The position numbers were made by a program, and so were the translations under genes. This document shows, piece after piece, positions 8,045 through 16,599 of a stretch of DNA of 64,000 nucleotides. Position 1 is the first letter of the stretch. Each line of letters starts with the position of its first letter. Under the pieces are notes generated by a model, which saw only the letters and a list, made by a program, of their open reading frames with translations, ran no database searches and was not told the DNA's origin. The stretch spans positions 82,792 to 146,791 of the forward strand of contig JBBRPH010000004.1 of assembly GCA_038228295.1 (NCBI GenBank), given 5' to 3'. Source of the DNA: JAICKM01 sp038228295. GTDB lineage: Bacteria; Chloroflexota; Chloroflexia; QHBQ01; JAICKM01.

Positions 8045-9799
8045 CTAAACGATTACTTCTTCTTTCGTGCGTGCCGTCTTGCGTCCAGCGTAAGCCGCGA
8101 TCTGCTTTTTGGCCGCCTTCGCCACCAAGCAATTGCCCAACACGAGATAATCCATATCAGTGTGACTAAAGCAATTGTACGCTTCCGTCGGCGTATTGAC
8201 AATCGGTTCGCCCCGCACGTTGAACGATGTATTGACGATCACGGGCACACCGGTGTGGCCGAAAAACTCGCGGATCACTTGATAGTATAACCCGTTTTGC
8301 TCGGCAGTCACGGTTTGCAGCCGCGCCGTGCCGTCTACATGAGTGATCGCCGGCAGCAAGGCGCGGTATTGCGGATGCACGTCGGCCACCAGCAGCATAT
8401 AGGGGCTTTCGTGCGGGGCATCGAGTGCGAAATAATTGGGCGTTTCTTCCAGCAGCACAGCGGGCGCAAACGGGCGAAATTGTTCGCGGTGCTTGATTTT
8501 CTCGTTGAGGATGTCTTTCATGTCGGGGTGGCCGGCGTTTGCCAGGATCGAGCGCGATCCGAGCGCGCGCGGCCCGAACTCCATACGCCCCTGGAACCAG
8601 CCGATCACGTTGTTTTCGGCCAGTAGTTTGCCGACAGTCTTGACCAACTCCGCGTCGCTTACCTCCTGGTAGGCGATGTCCTGGCTTTGCAGGAAAGCTT
8701 TGATCTCGGTGTTGGAATAGCTTGGTCCTAGGTAGGCGTTTTGCATGGTCCAGGTGCGCGGCCGGCCCGACAATTTATGGTAGAGGTAGGCGGCCACGCC
8801 CAGCGCGCCGCCCGCGTCGCCCGCCGCAGGCTGCACCCATAAATCGCGGATGCCTGCCTCGCGCAAGATGCGTCCGTTCGCCACGCAGTTGAGCGCAACC
8901 CCACCGGCCATGCACAGATTGTCGCTGCCGGTGGTCTGACGGATATAGCGCGCCCCGGCCAGCATCACCTCTTCGGTCACTTTCTGGATCGAGGCCGCGA
9001 TATTGGCGTAGCGGTCTTCCATCGGCGCTTCGGCGGCGCGCGGCGGCCCGAACACCTCAATAAACTTATCACTCATTGAATGCAGCGCGTAGTGATAAGC
9101 GAAATAGCGCATATCCAACTGGAACGAGCCGTCGTCGCGCAGGTCCACCAAATCGCGCACCTGCTGATAATAGGTCGGCCGGCCGTAGGCGGCCAAACCC
9201 ATCAGCTTGTATTCGCCCTCATTGACCTCAAAGCCCGCGTGCGCGGTGAACGTGCTGTAAAGAAGGCCCAGCGAATGGGGGAAGCGGATCTCTTTGGTCA
9301 GTTCGATGTCGGTACCTTTGCCGTAGCCGTAGGCCGTGGTGGTCCACTCGCCGACACCGTCAAAGGTCAGGATACCTGCTTCTTCAAACGGCGACACCAG
9401 GAATGCGCTAGCTGCGTGGCTCAGGTGGTGGTCAATAAAATAGAGCGGCGCTTTTTTACCGAGCGCACTTTCGATTTCGGTCTGAATCCAGAGCTTTTTC
9501 TGGAACCAGACCGGCATGGCACGCAGAAACATCCGCCACGACTGGGGAAAGCTCTGGAGGCTGGATTGCAAGATGCGCTCAAACTTAAGCAGTGGTTTCT
9601 CGTAGAAGCCTACCGCGTCCAGTTGATTCACGGTAATGCCGCCGGCTTTCAAGCAATAGGCAATAGCGTTGCGCGGTAGGTCGGCGTCGTGTTTTTTGCG
9701 CGTGAAGCGTTCTTCTTCGGCGGCGGCCACGACAACGCCGTCCTGCACCAGGCAGGCGGCGGCATCATGGTAGAAACAGGACAGGCCCAGGACGTTCAT
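8045..9799 (-). CDS. NodU/CmcH-family carbamoyltransferase
   Basis: The 584-residue protein matches the two-domain O-carbamoyltransferase family. These enzymes make carbamoyl-adenylate from carbamoyl phosphate and ATP in a Kae1-like domain and move the carbamoyl group to a hydroxyl of a sugar, antibiotic or toxin. Visible motifs are HDAAA (11-15), the metal-binding HHLSHAASAF (about 123-132), GGVALN, FQGRMEFGPRALG and NTSFN-x-RGEPIV near the C-terminus. The ATG lies one base after the stop of the small membrane gene upstream, so translation is likely coupled. Small SxtJ-like and DUF5989-like proteins on either side repeat a known neighbourhood (sxtI-J-K of saxitoxin clusters and many uncharacterised operons). 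The substrate is not evident; a surface glycan or glycolipid fits the adjacent membrane proteins. Confidence 0.92.
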   Translation of the reverse strand: MNVLGLSCFYHDAAACLVQDGVVVAAAEEERFTRKKHDADLPRNAIAYCLKAGGITVNQLDAVGFYEKPLLKFERILQSSLQSFPQSWRMFLRAMPVWFQKKLWIQTEIESALGKKAPLYFIDHHLSHAASAFLVSPFEEAGILTFDGVGEWTTTAYGYGKGTDIELTKEIRFPHSLGLLYSTFTAHAGFEVNEGEYKLMGLAAYGRPTYYQQVRDLVDLRDDGSFQLDMRYFAYHYALHSMSDKFIEVFGPPRAAEAPMEDRYANIAASIQKVTEEVMLAGARYIRQTTGSDNLCMAGGVALNCVANGRILREAGIRDLWVQPAAGDAGGALGVAAYLYHKLSGRPRTWTMQNAYLGPSYSNTEIKAFLQSQDIAYQEVSDAELVKTVGKLLAENNVIGWFQGRMEFGPRALGSRSILANAGHPDMKDILNEKIKHREQFRPFAPAVLLEETPNYFALDAPHESPYMLLVADVHPQYRALLPAITHVDGTARLQTVTAEQNGLYYQVIREFFGHTGVPVIVNTSFNVRGEPIVNTPTEAYNCFSHTDMDYLVLGNCLVAKAAKKQIAAYAGRKTARTKEEVIV

Positions 9800-9800
9800 G

Positions 9801-10034
9801 CTACCCTTGCTTCCGTAATTCGGCGGGGCTGCTGATACGCCCCATCTGCGCCGGTCGCCAGAACGACGGCGCTGTGTGCGGCAGGCTGGGCAAGAACTGG
9901 TGCCCGGTTAGCCGGCCGATGGCCCAGATCGGCCCGACAACGATCACGTAAATAGCCGTGAGGATCACCGTCGTCTGATAAAACGCGATCTTTTCGGCAT
10001 AGGCTTGCCAGAAACGTCCAATAATCCGCAACAA
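9801..10034 (-). CDS. SxtJ-like small membrane protein
   Basis: The 77-residue protein reads like SxtJ-type partners of carbamoyltransferases: an amphipathic N-terminus (IIGRFWQAYAEKIAFYQT), one membrane helix (about 22-40), then a short tail with FWRPAQ. The only in-frame start candidates are two adjacent TTG codons at 10034 and 10031. GAGGG six nt upstream of 10034 supports the first. It is first in an operon driven by the consensus promoter at 10098-10127 and probably anchors or assists the enzyme encoded next. Confidence 0.7.
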   Translation of the reverse strand: MLRIIGRFWQAYAEKIAFYQTTVILTAIYVIVVGPIWAIGRLTGHQFLPSLPHTAPSFWRPAQMGRISSPAELRKQG

Positions 10035-10063
10035 ATCCCGCCCTCATTCCGGTGAAAAGCTAA

Positions 10064-10090
10064 TATGTGCCCCACGTCAGGCATGGGGGC
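10064..10090 (-). other. hairpin in the carbamoyltransferase leader
   Basis: GTGCCCC and GGGGCAC flank an 11-12 nt loop just downstream of the predicted transcription start. The stem would form at the very 5' end of the mRNA, where it could protect the message or affect its stability. Confidence 0.45.
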
Positions 10091-10097
10091 ACTGGGG

Positions 10098-10127
10098 ATT
10101 ATAACCCAAGCGGCGCAGGGGTGTCAA
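10098..10127 (-). promoter_or_regulatory. consensus sigma70 promoter for the carbamoyltransferase operon
   Basis: On the minus strand TTGACA (10122-10127) and TATAAT (10098-10103) are 18 bp apart. Both hexamers are perfect. It lies back to back with the ychF promoter. Confidence 0.88.
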
Positions 10128-10160
10128 TCGCAGTTGCCGCCGCCTTGTGAAGGTGCCGGG

Positions 10161-10189
10161 TTTACCTTTCCTGCCGGGTCTGGTACAAT
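10161..10189 (+). promoter_or_regulatory. sigma70 promoter for ychF operon
   Basis: TTTACC (10161-10166) and TACAAT (10184-10189) are 17 bp apart, about 70 nt before the ychF ATG. Between it and the gene is a short heptamer tract (CCTGACA, CCTGACC, GCTGACC at about 10207-10227). Confidence 0.75.
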
Positions 10190-10256
10190 AAGCCGGTTAA
10201 GGAACGACCTGACACCTGACCGCTGACCGCCGGATAGCGAGGGAGACCGCAGCCGC

Positions 10257-11372
10257 ATGGCGCTGACATTAGGGATTTGTGGCTTGCCCAAGAGCGGCAA
10301 GACGACACTGTTTAACGCGCTGACCAATTCACAGGCGCAAACATCGGCTTACGGCGCATCCGACGCGCCGAACATCGCCACCGTCAAAGTGCCCGACGAG
10401 CGACTGGATGTGCTGGCGCGGATGTACAAGCCGCGCAAGCTGACCCCCGCCGACGTGCAATACGTAGACGTAGCCGGCCTCGCGCCGGGCGCCGACCCTA
10501 CGGCCGCGCGTTCACAGGGCTTGAGCCGCCAGTTCCTCAGCGCAGTCGCCGCCAACGACGCGCTGCTGATCGTGGTGCGCGCTTTCGAGAGCGCGAACTT
10601 GCCGCACCCGGCCGGTTCGGTAGACCCGCTGCGCGACCTTGACGCGGTGACGCTCGAATTGATCTTTAGCGATCTGGGCATCATCGAAAAACGCATCCCG
10701 CGTATTAAAGGCGACCTGGGCAAGATGCGCCCCGCCGAGCGCGAAGTGCAAGAGCGCGAACTAGAAGTGCTACAGCGCATCCTGCCCGAACTGGAAGCCA
10801 ACCGCCCGATCCGTGCGCTGGACCTGAGCGAGGACGATCAAAAGCTGATCAAAAATTACGGCTTCTTATCCAACAAGCCCTGGCTGATCGTCTTCAACCT
10901 GGGCGAGAGTAATTTGGATGCCGGTGATACGCTGGTCACTGAGGCGAAAGCGATCTGGTCGGACCTGGGAGCCGACGCGGTGGCCGCGTGCGCACAGTTG
11001 GAGATGGAAGTAGCGCAACTGCCGCTCGCCGAGGCCACCGAATTCCGCGACAGCCTGGGCTTGGGACCGTCGCCACTGGGCACGGTGATTACGCGCTCCT
11101 ACGATTTGCTGGGCTTGATCAGCTTCCTGACCGCCGGTGACGATGAAGTGCGCGCCTGGACGATCCGACGTGGCACGCCCGCCCAGCAGGCCGCAGGAGT
11201 GATCCATAGCGACTTGGAACGCGGCTTCATCCGCGCCGAGGTGGTCGCTTTCCACGATCTGATCGCTGCCGGCGCCATGGCCGAGGCTAAGAAGCGCGGC
11301 ACGGTGCGGATGGAAGGCAAGACCTACCTGGTGCGCGACGGCGACATTGTGAATATCTTGTTTAATGTCTAA
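10257..11372 (+). CDS. ychF: YchF/OLA1-family redox-regulated ATPase
   Basis: The 371-residue length and domain order fit YchF: an N-terminal P-loop (GLPKSGKTT, about 8-16), a switch region with DVAGL, a helical middle, and a C-terminal TGS domain ending AEAKKRGTVRMEGKTYLVRDGDIVNILFN. YchF prefers ATP over GTP and binds ribosomes in the oxidative-stress response. The P-loop is SGKT instead of the usual NVGKS of this family, and the G4-like position reads FNLGES where NKxD would be in a GTPase, as expected for an ATP-preferring member. A GAGGGAG ribosome site precedes the ATG. It heads an overlapping four-gene operon whose other genes concern membrane glycans. Confidence 0.92.
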   Translation: MALTLGICGLPKSGKTTLFNALTNSQAQTSAYGASDAPNIATVKVPDERLDVLARMYKPRKLTPADVQYVDVAGLAPGADPTAARSQGLSRQFLSAVAANDALLIVVRAFESANLPHPAGSVDPLRDLDAVTLELIFSDLGIIEKRIPRIKGDLGKMRPAEREVQERELEVLQRILPELEANRPIRALDLSEDDQKLIKNYGFLSNKPWLIVFNLGESNLDAGDTLVTEAKAIWSDLGADAVAACAQLEMEVAQLPLAEATEFRDSLGLGPSPLGTVITRSYDLLGLISFLTAGDDEVRAWTIRRGTPAQQAAGVIHSDLERGFIRAEVVAFHDLIAAGAMAEAKKRGTVRMEGKTYLVRDGDIVNILFNV

Positions 11373-12174
11373 CCGGCCTGCTGTACCCCCCACCGTGCTC
11401 GTCGCTCCCGTGCCTGGAGTGCCCATCCAGATCGGCATCCTGACCGGCGGCAAGCCTACCCTGGCGATGACACTGGCGAGTGTGCTGCTGCAAAATGCCG
11501 CCGATATTCGCATCCATGTGGTAGACACGGCCGAGCGCCCAGTGGTGCAGCGCGAAGATTTTAACGCCGCGCTGCGCCTAGCGTTCGACCGGGGTATTTC
11601 TTGCACCTACGAACACCACCGCGACCGTCAGCGCCCGTTTAGCGGTGGGCGGTTGGCCTTGCTGGAAGCCCTCACCGGGCCGCAGATTTGTTTCATGGAC
11701 GACGATGTGGTGCTACCGAGCGGCTCCCTTAGCCTACTACGCGACTTTGTGGCCGATCACCCGGACTACGGCTTCCTGGCCCCGTTGCTCAAAAACCCCG
11801 GCCTACGCCGCACCGCGCTGGAAGGCCGCACCCACTTCGCGCCCGGCACCTTGTTCCGTCAGGATGCGCTGGTGCGCCGCATTCTGCTCGACTACTACAG
11901 CACGACGAATGACGTGCTGGACCGCGCGAAGAGCGGTCAGGCCAGTTGGGAAGTAGCCTTTCTGACCGAAATGTTTCCGTTGCTAGGTCGCTCCTGCTAT
12001 GCCCAGCCGGCTAACGTCATCTATCATCTCGACTACCACGAAAACCCCAACTGGGAACTGCTGCGCGGTAAGCTGCTGGCGACCAGCCTGGAGCGCGCCC
12101 GCACGCTGGTGCTGAAGCACGCCGGCGCGCTGGCCGAGATCGCGCCGGCGGCCGGCGCGGGGCCGGGGCACTAA
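11365..12174 (+). CDS. family 2-like glycosyltransferase
   Basis: The 269-residue protein has a GT-A style core: IQIGILTGGKPTLAMTLASVL near residue 21, the region ISCTYEHHRDRQRPFSGGRLALLEAL, and a DDD metal-binding site in CFMDDDVVLP (about 109-118). The acceptor half carries TFRQDA and a conserved Trp-Glu (ASWEVAFLTEM). No membrane segments are seen, so it acts on the cytoplasmic face. It overlaps ychF by 8 nt and lies 5 nt before the flippase-like gene; that order suggests sugar transfer to a lipid followed by transport. The sugar and acceptor are unknown. Confidence 0.75.
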   Translation: MSNRPAVPPTVLVAPVPGVPIQIGILTGGKPTLAMTLASVLLQNAADIRIHVVDTAERPVVQREDFNAALRLAFDRGISCTYEHHRDRQRPFSGGRLALLEALTGPQICFMDDDVVLPSGSLSLLRDFVADHPDYGFLAPLLKNPGLRRTALEGRTHFAPGTLFRQDALVRRILLDYYSTTNDVLDRAKSGQASWEVAFLTEMFPLLGRSCYAQPANVIYHLDYHENPNWELLRGKLLATSLERARTLVLKHAGALAEIAPAAGAGPGH

Positions 12175-12179
12175 GGCCC

Positions 12180-13238
12180 ATGAAAAAGCTGATCGCCGTC
12201 GTCGGTATTGGGATCAGCCTCGTAGCGCTCTATTTTGCGCTACGCGACATCCACTTTGACCAGGTGGCGGCGGCGTTCGGCCATATCAACCCGGCGATCT
12301 TTGCGCTGGCTCTGCTGCCCTGGACCGTCGCTATCGCCGGCAAAGTGTTCCGCTGGCGACTGCTCTACCATCCCGACGAAGCGCTGGCTCCCTATCCACG
12401 CCTCACCGCCGCGCTGTTGATCGGCTACCTATTCAATACCGTCTTACCGCTGCGCACGGGCGAGGTGGTGCGGGCCACAGTGCTGCGTGCGACGGCGGGT
12501 TTGCCGGTGCCACGGACCCTCTCCACCATCCTGGTCGAAAAGATCCTCGACACGATGGCCCTGATCATCATTCTGGCCGCTATCCTGCCCTTCATTGATT
12601 TGCCGGCGGTGTTTCGCGGCCCGGCCGTGGGGGCGGCGGTGGCTTTCGGCGGCTTGTTTGTGGTTGTGTTGGCCGCAGCACTACTGCCCCAGGTCACCCG
12701 CGCGGTGCGTGATCGGCTGTTGGTCCTGGCACCGGCGCGCCTACGCCCCAGTGTGATGGGCATCAGCGATCAGGTGTTGGATGGGCTAGTACCACTACGC
12801 AGCCGTGCGGTCGCGCCGGCCCTCGTCGGCTGGACGGTACTCAGTTGGGGGGCCAATCTCTGTAGTGCTTACTTGTTCTTGGGCAGCTTCGGCCTCTGGC
12901 TCCAATGGACCGCGCCGGCGCTGCTGGTGGATTCGACCAACCTGATGATGACCGTGCCGTCGGCGCCCGGCTATGTCGGCGTGTATCATGCCACGGCCAA
13001 AGAGGCGCTGCGGGTGTTCGGTGTAAACCCCGACACGGCATTGGCGTTTGCCACGTTCTTCCACGCGATTGGCTTTCTGCCGCTGGCCCTGGCCGGCCTG
13101 ATTGCGATGATCCGCGAAGGCCTGAGTTGGGGGTCGGTGCAAGGCGGCGCATCCGGCTCCGGTAGCGCGCCGGTTGGGCCTTCTGCCGCCGGCCCGGCCG
13201 GGAGCCCGCCCGCCCGTCGTCCGATCCCGCGCCGATGA
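12180..13238 (+). CDS. UPF0104/LPG-synthase-TM family membrane protein
   Basis: The 352-residue protein has eight or so membrane helices, a positively charged N-terminus, and the family signature GYLFNTVLPLRTGEVVRA near residue 81. It matches the flippase-like membrane half of lysylphosphatidylglycerol synthase and the AglD/UPF0104 proteins found beside glycosyltransferases. A likely role is moving or modifying a glycolipid at the membrane; this rests on family and context. The last 40 residues are a Gly/Ser/Pro-rich tail. The ATGA overlap with the next gene indicates coupled translation. Confidence 0.82.
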   Translation: MKKLIAVVGIGISLVALYFALRDIHFDQVAAAFGHINPAIFALALLPWTVAIAGKVFRWRLLYHPDEALAPYPRLTAALLIGYLFNTVLPLRTGEVVRATVLRATAGLPVPRTLSTILVEKILDTMALIIILAAILPFIDLPAVFRGPAVGAAVAFGGLFVVVLAAALLPQVTRAVRDRLLVLAPARLRPSVMGISDQVLDGLVPLRSRAVAPALVGWTVLSWGANLCSAYLFLGSFGLWLQWTAPALLVDSTNLMMTVPSAPGYVGVYHATAKEALRVFGVNPDTALAFATFFHAIGFLPLALAGLIAMIREGLSWGSVQGGASGSGSAPVGPSAAGPAGSPPARRPIPRR

Positions 13239-15808
13239 ACCCTTTACTACCCCTGTCGCTGGCTCTGCCGAGCGCCGGTTTGGCCGTACTCCTCCTGGCC
13301 CTGCTCGGCTACCAGGCGCGCCACGATCCTCGCCGGTTGCCGCTCTTCCACGAAGTGGCGGCTTTGCTGACATTGGCCGGGCTGGTTGCGGGATTTTTCT
13401 GGCGACCCTTGTTCACCCATGATAGCTGGCTGCCGATTGGCGGCGGCGACTTAGCCTCGTTTTTCTACCCGCTCTATACTTTTATCCACGATAGCATCCA
13501 CGCCGGCGGCGGGGCGGGACAGTTCCCGCTTTGGAACCCCTACTCCTTTGCCGGGATGCCGCTGGCCGCCGATGTGCAGAGCGGAATGTTTTACCCGCCC
13601 AACCTGCTGGTGTGGGTTGCGGTGCCCGCCGGCCGCTACGGCTACGGCACGCTGGAAACGTTGCTGATCGCCCATTATGCCTGGGCCGCGTTGGGGATGT
13701 ACCGGTGGCTGCGGGCGCTGGATTTGCGGCGCGTGGCAGCGTTGGGCGGGGCGGCGGCTTTCGCCTTCTGCGGCTTCATGACGGCCCATTTCGGCCACCT
13801 ACCGATGATCTTCGCCGCTGCTTGGCTGCCCTGGAATCTGCTGGCGGCGCGTCGTGCCGCCGTCTCGCCGAATCCCGCCTGGATCGCCGTAGCGGGCACG
13901 GCTCTGGGGCTGACCTTCCTGGCCGGCCACCCGCAAACGTTCCTCTATGAGGCATTGGCGGTCGGCCTCTACTGGGGCGCGCTGGCGCTGAACGGGGCTA
14001 CTGCACCGGCCGGCGGTGGGGTAGCGGCGCGCCGGCCCCTGGCGTTGCTGCCGGCGACATGGCGCGCTCTTGCCTGGCGGCTGCCGCTGACGGCCATCAT
14101 CGCCGCCGGGCTGGGCGCGGTGCAATTCTTGCCCGCGCAGGAGTTAGCCGGGCAATCGCTGCGATCGAGTATCAGCTATGAGCAGGCGACCGAGCACGCC
14201 ATGCAGCCGGTGGGCCTGCTCAACCTGATCCTGCCGCGCGTTTACGGCGCGAACGCCCGCGACTACTGGGTGCCCTGGCAAAGCACGGAGAACTGGGGCT
14301 ATCTCGGCCTGATCGTGTTGCTGCTGGCCGTTGCCGGTCTGCTTCTGCGGCGTGACCGACGGTTGGGCTTCTTCGTGGCGCTGGCTGTGGCGGCCTTATT
14401 GGGGATGCTCGGCCCGTTCAGCATCGTTTTCTCATGGCTGCACGGCTTAACCCCCGGTTTCGATAAATTTCGCGCCGCCGGGCGCTTGCTACTGCTCCTC
14501 AGTGTCGCCGTCGCCGCGCTGGCCGCCTTCGGCCTTGACACGCTGCTGTGCCTGTTGCCTACCCTCACCCACACCTCCGCCGCGCCCGCCCTCCCGCCGG
14601 GAGGAGAGTTAGACGCTAGCGTTCCCGACTCAGCCCTTAATTCAGAACTCAGAACTCAGAACCCGGAACTCGTGCGTCTGCATGGCTTCGCGCTGGGCCT
14701 GGGTGCGCTGGCCGTGTTTGCGGCGCTGGTGCTGCTGCCGCTGGTCAGCGCGATCTTCCTGGCGGGTGGCTCGATTGAGCGCGCCGGGATCGTGTTGAAC
14801 GATGCCTATACTGCCGTCTTATGGCTGGCGTTAGCGGCGGGGCTGATCGGGGCGGCGGTACGTGGGCGCATCGGTGGGCGCTGGGCCGCGCTAGGGTTGG
14901 CCGTGCTGCTGGTGCTGGACCTGTTTTCGCCCAATTCGCACTTCAACCCCACCGGTGAGGATCTGTTGACCGGCTATCGTCAGCCCGGCGCGTTAGATTT
15001 GGTGCGCGCCGGCACGAGCGCTCCGACCTACGAGCGCATAGACAGTGACACCGACGTGTCCACCGTTTGGCAGCCGCTGCTCGGCACGTTAGCGCGGATA
15101 CCCGACGCGGGCGGGCTGTACAATCCGTTGGAATTGCGCCGCTATAGCGCTTATTGGGAAGCCGCCAAAACACACCGCAACACCGTCCTCTACGACCTAT
15201 TGAGCGTGCGCTACACCCTGGCCTTGTCGCCTACGCTGATCAGCGACCCCAAGTTCCGCCGGGTGGGCGCGGGGGACAACGGCGTGCTGATCGCCGAAAA
15301 CATCCATGCCGACCCACGCTTGTTTCTGGTCCATGATGCCGTCGTGGAGCCGGACGATGCGACGGTGATCGGTAAATTGCTGAACGGCACCGTGCTGGGC
15401 TGGCACAGCATTCTGCTGGCCGAAGGCAGCGGGCGTAGCAGCAAAACGCCCAGCACCCTGGAAAGCGGCAACCCCGGTGAAAGCGCCGTGATCCAGCGCT
15501 ACACACCCAACGAAGTCAGCGCTACGCTTGATGTGCGTGAAGCCGGCTGGGCCGTCCTCAGCGATAATTGGTATCCCGGCTGGGTCGCTACACTGGATGG
15601 TCAACCGGTAGCAGTGCAACGCGCCGACTCCATCTTCCGCGCCGTCTCCGTCGCGCCCGGCAAGCACACGCTTGTCTTGCGCTTTGTCTCCCAACCGCTG
15701 CTGCTCGGCGGCCTGATCTCCGCCGTGACCGCATTGCTGACGCTGCTCGGCGGTCTGGGTGCCTGGGCTAGGCAGCGGCGGGCGACTAAACCGCACGGTG
15801 TGACATAA
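13235..15808 (+). CDS. YfhO-like polytopic membrane protein with an inserted repeat loop
   Basis: The 857-residue protein fits the YfhO family: an early acidic loop (GGGDLASFFYPLYTF), then FPLWNPYSFAGMPLAADVQSG and FYPPNLL, about 12-14 membrane helices, and a C-terminal extracytoplasmic domain (DNWYPGWVATLDGQ, SIFRAVSVAPGKHTL). YfhO is needed to glycosylate lipoteichoic acid in Gram-positives and is assumed to be a GT-C type transferase. The GT and flippase-like genes before it support a surface-glycan pathway. Residues about 452-478 are unlike the rest: they are encoded by a palindrome (CCTCCCG-C-CGGGAGG), an ACGCTAGCGT palindrome and four heptamers, and sit in a loop between membrane helices. 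The reading frame stays open across this insertion. Confidence 0.85.
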   Translation: MNPLLPLSLALPSAGLAVLLLALLGYQARHDPRRLPLFHEVAALLTLAGLVAGFFWRPLFTHDSWLPIGGGDLASFFYPLYTFIHDSIHAGGGAGQFPLWNPYSFAGMPLAADVQSGMFYPPNLLVWVAVPAGRYGYGTLETLLIAHYAWAALGMYRWLRALDLRRVAALGGAAAFAFCGFMTAHFGHLPMIFAAAWLPWNLLAARRAAVSPNPAWIAVAGTALGLTFLAGHPQTFLYEALAVGLYWGALALNGATAPAGGGVAARRPLALLPATWRALAWRLPLTAIIAAGLGAVQFLPAQELAGQSLRSSISYEQATEHAMQPVGLLNLILPRVYGANARDYWVPWQSTENWGYLGLIVLLLAVAGLLLRRDRRLGFFVALAVAALLGMLGPFSIVFSWLHGLTPGFDKFRAAGRLLLLLSVAVAALAAFGLDTLLCLLPTLTHTSAAPALPPGGELDASVPDSALNSELRTQNPELVRLHGFALGLGALAVFAALVLLPLVSAIFLAGGSIERAGIVLNDAYTAVLWLALAAGLIGAAVRGRIGGRWAALGLAVLLVLDLFSPNSHFNPTGEDLLTGYRQPGALDLVRAGTSAPTYERIDSDTDVSTVWQPLLGTLARIPDAGGLYNPLELRRYSAYWEAAKTHRNTVLYDLLSVRYTLALSPTLISDPKFRRVGAGDNGVLIAENIHADPRLFLVHDAVVEPDDATVIGKLLNGTVLGWHSILLAEGSGRSSKTPSTLESGNPGESAVIQRYTPNEVSATLDVREAGWAVLSDNWYPGWVATLDGQPVAVQRADSIFRAVSVAPGKHTLVLRFVSQPLLLGGLISAVTALLTLLGGLGAWARQRRATKPHGVT
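14590..14669 (+). repeat. palindrome plus heptamer tract inside the YfhO-like gene
   Basis: CCTCCCG-C-CGGGAGG (14590-14604) and ACGCTAGCGT (14613-14622) are followed by TCAGAAC three times and CCGGAAC (14642-14669). The DNA looks like the window's spacer repeats but is translated in frame. Confidence 0.8.
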
Positions 15809-15990
15809 TCCCCTCACCAGTACTAGTACCCGCACCAGTGGCGCAGATATTATAGTCTGTAGTTTTGACCCTAACATTGCCCGTAGGCTGTTCGCAAGCT
15901 GTGGCAGCGGCAGTGGTACGATCCTTGCGACCGGCTGCTTGGCAAGCGATTACTACACTTAATAGGCCGGCAGCAGCTAGGAGTTGGATC

Positions 15991-16551
15991 ATGGATCTAC
16001 GACGGATTGAGAACCCGCCCAACCGCTGGAAGGGCTTCGTGCTGGGGATCGGCGGCGGCATTGCCGGGTTGCTGGCAATGGGGATCTATTGGCAAGCGGT
16101 CACGGCGCTCACCGGGCAAGATCCGCGCAAAGCAGAAAATCAGACGGGACTGCACAACCTTGATGATATTGCCGTGATTGGTACGCATCACCAGCCCGAC
16201 GAGTCCTCGACGGCCGCTATGGGCCGGCTGTTGGTCGTGGCGGTGACGGGCCGCGCGCCGTCGGCGGCCACGAAGGCGCTATTGAGTGAGCAAATCCATT
16301 GGGGCTATGGGACGCTTCTGGCCGGGCTGTATGGGGCGCTGCGCGCCGGCGCGGCACCGGATGCCGGGGGCGGGCTTGGCTATGGCAGCGGCCTCTGGCT
16401 TGTGGGGAGTGAACTTGCGGTTCCGCTACTCGGTTTAGCGGCCGGCCCGACAACGCAGCCCCTGGCGAGTCATGCCCACGCCCTCGGTGCCCACTTGACC
16501 TACGGGTTGATCACCGCCGGCACCACGCAGATCCTGTACCGTTTATTCTAA
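15991..16551 (+). CDS. DUF1440/YagU-like inner membrane protein
   Basis: The 186-residue protein has four hydrophobic stretches: about 15-34, 67-80, 89-108 (HWGYGTLLAGLYGAL) and 118-140, plus a C-terminal one. The pattern G-x-x-AGLLAMG-x-Y near the start, HWGYGTLLAGLYGAL, and a final AHLTYGLITA resembles the YagU/DUF1440 family of small membrane proteins with no defined function. The start is ATG 15991, seven nt after AGGAG (15979-15983); the frame extends upstream to 15865 without a ribosome site. It converges on the caspase-TIR gene. The 180-nt spacer upstream holds TATAGT (15851-15856) but no convincing -35. Confidence 0.6.
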   Translation: MDLRRIENPPNRWKGFVLGIGGGIAGLLAMGIYWQAVTALTGQDPRKAENQTGLHNLDDIAVIGTHHQPDESSTAAMGRLLVVAVTGRAPSAATKALLSEQIHWGYGTLLAGLYGALRAGAAPDAGGGLGYGSGLWLVGSELAVPLLGLAAGPTTQPLASHAHALGAHLTYGLITAGTTQILYRLF

Positions 16552-16599
16552 AGTGTGTTTGCCGGCTGCTTTACAGCACGCGCGCTTCACGTTTCGGCC

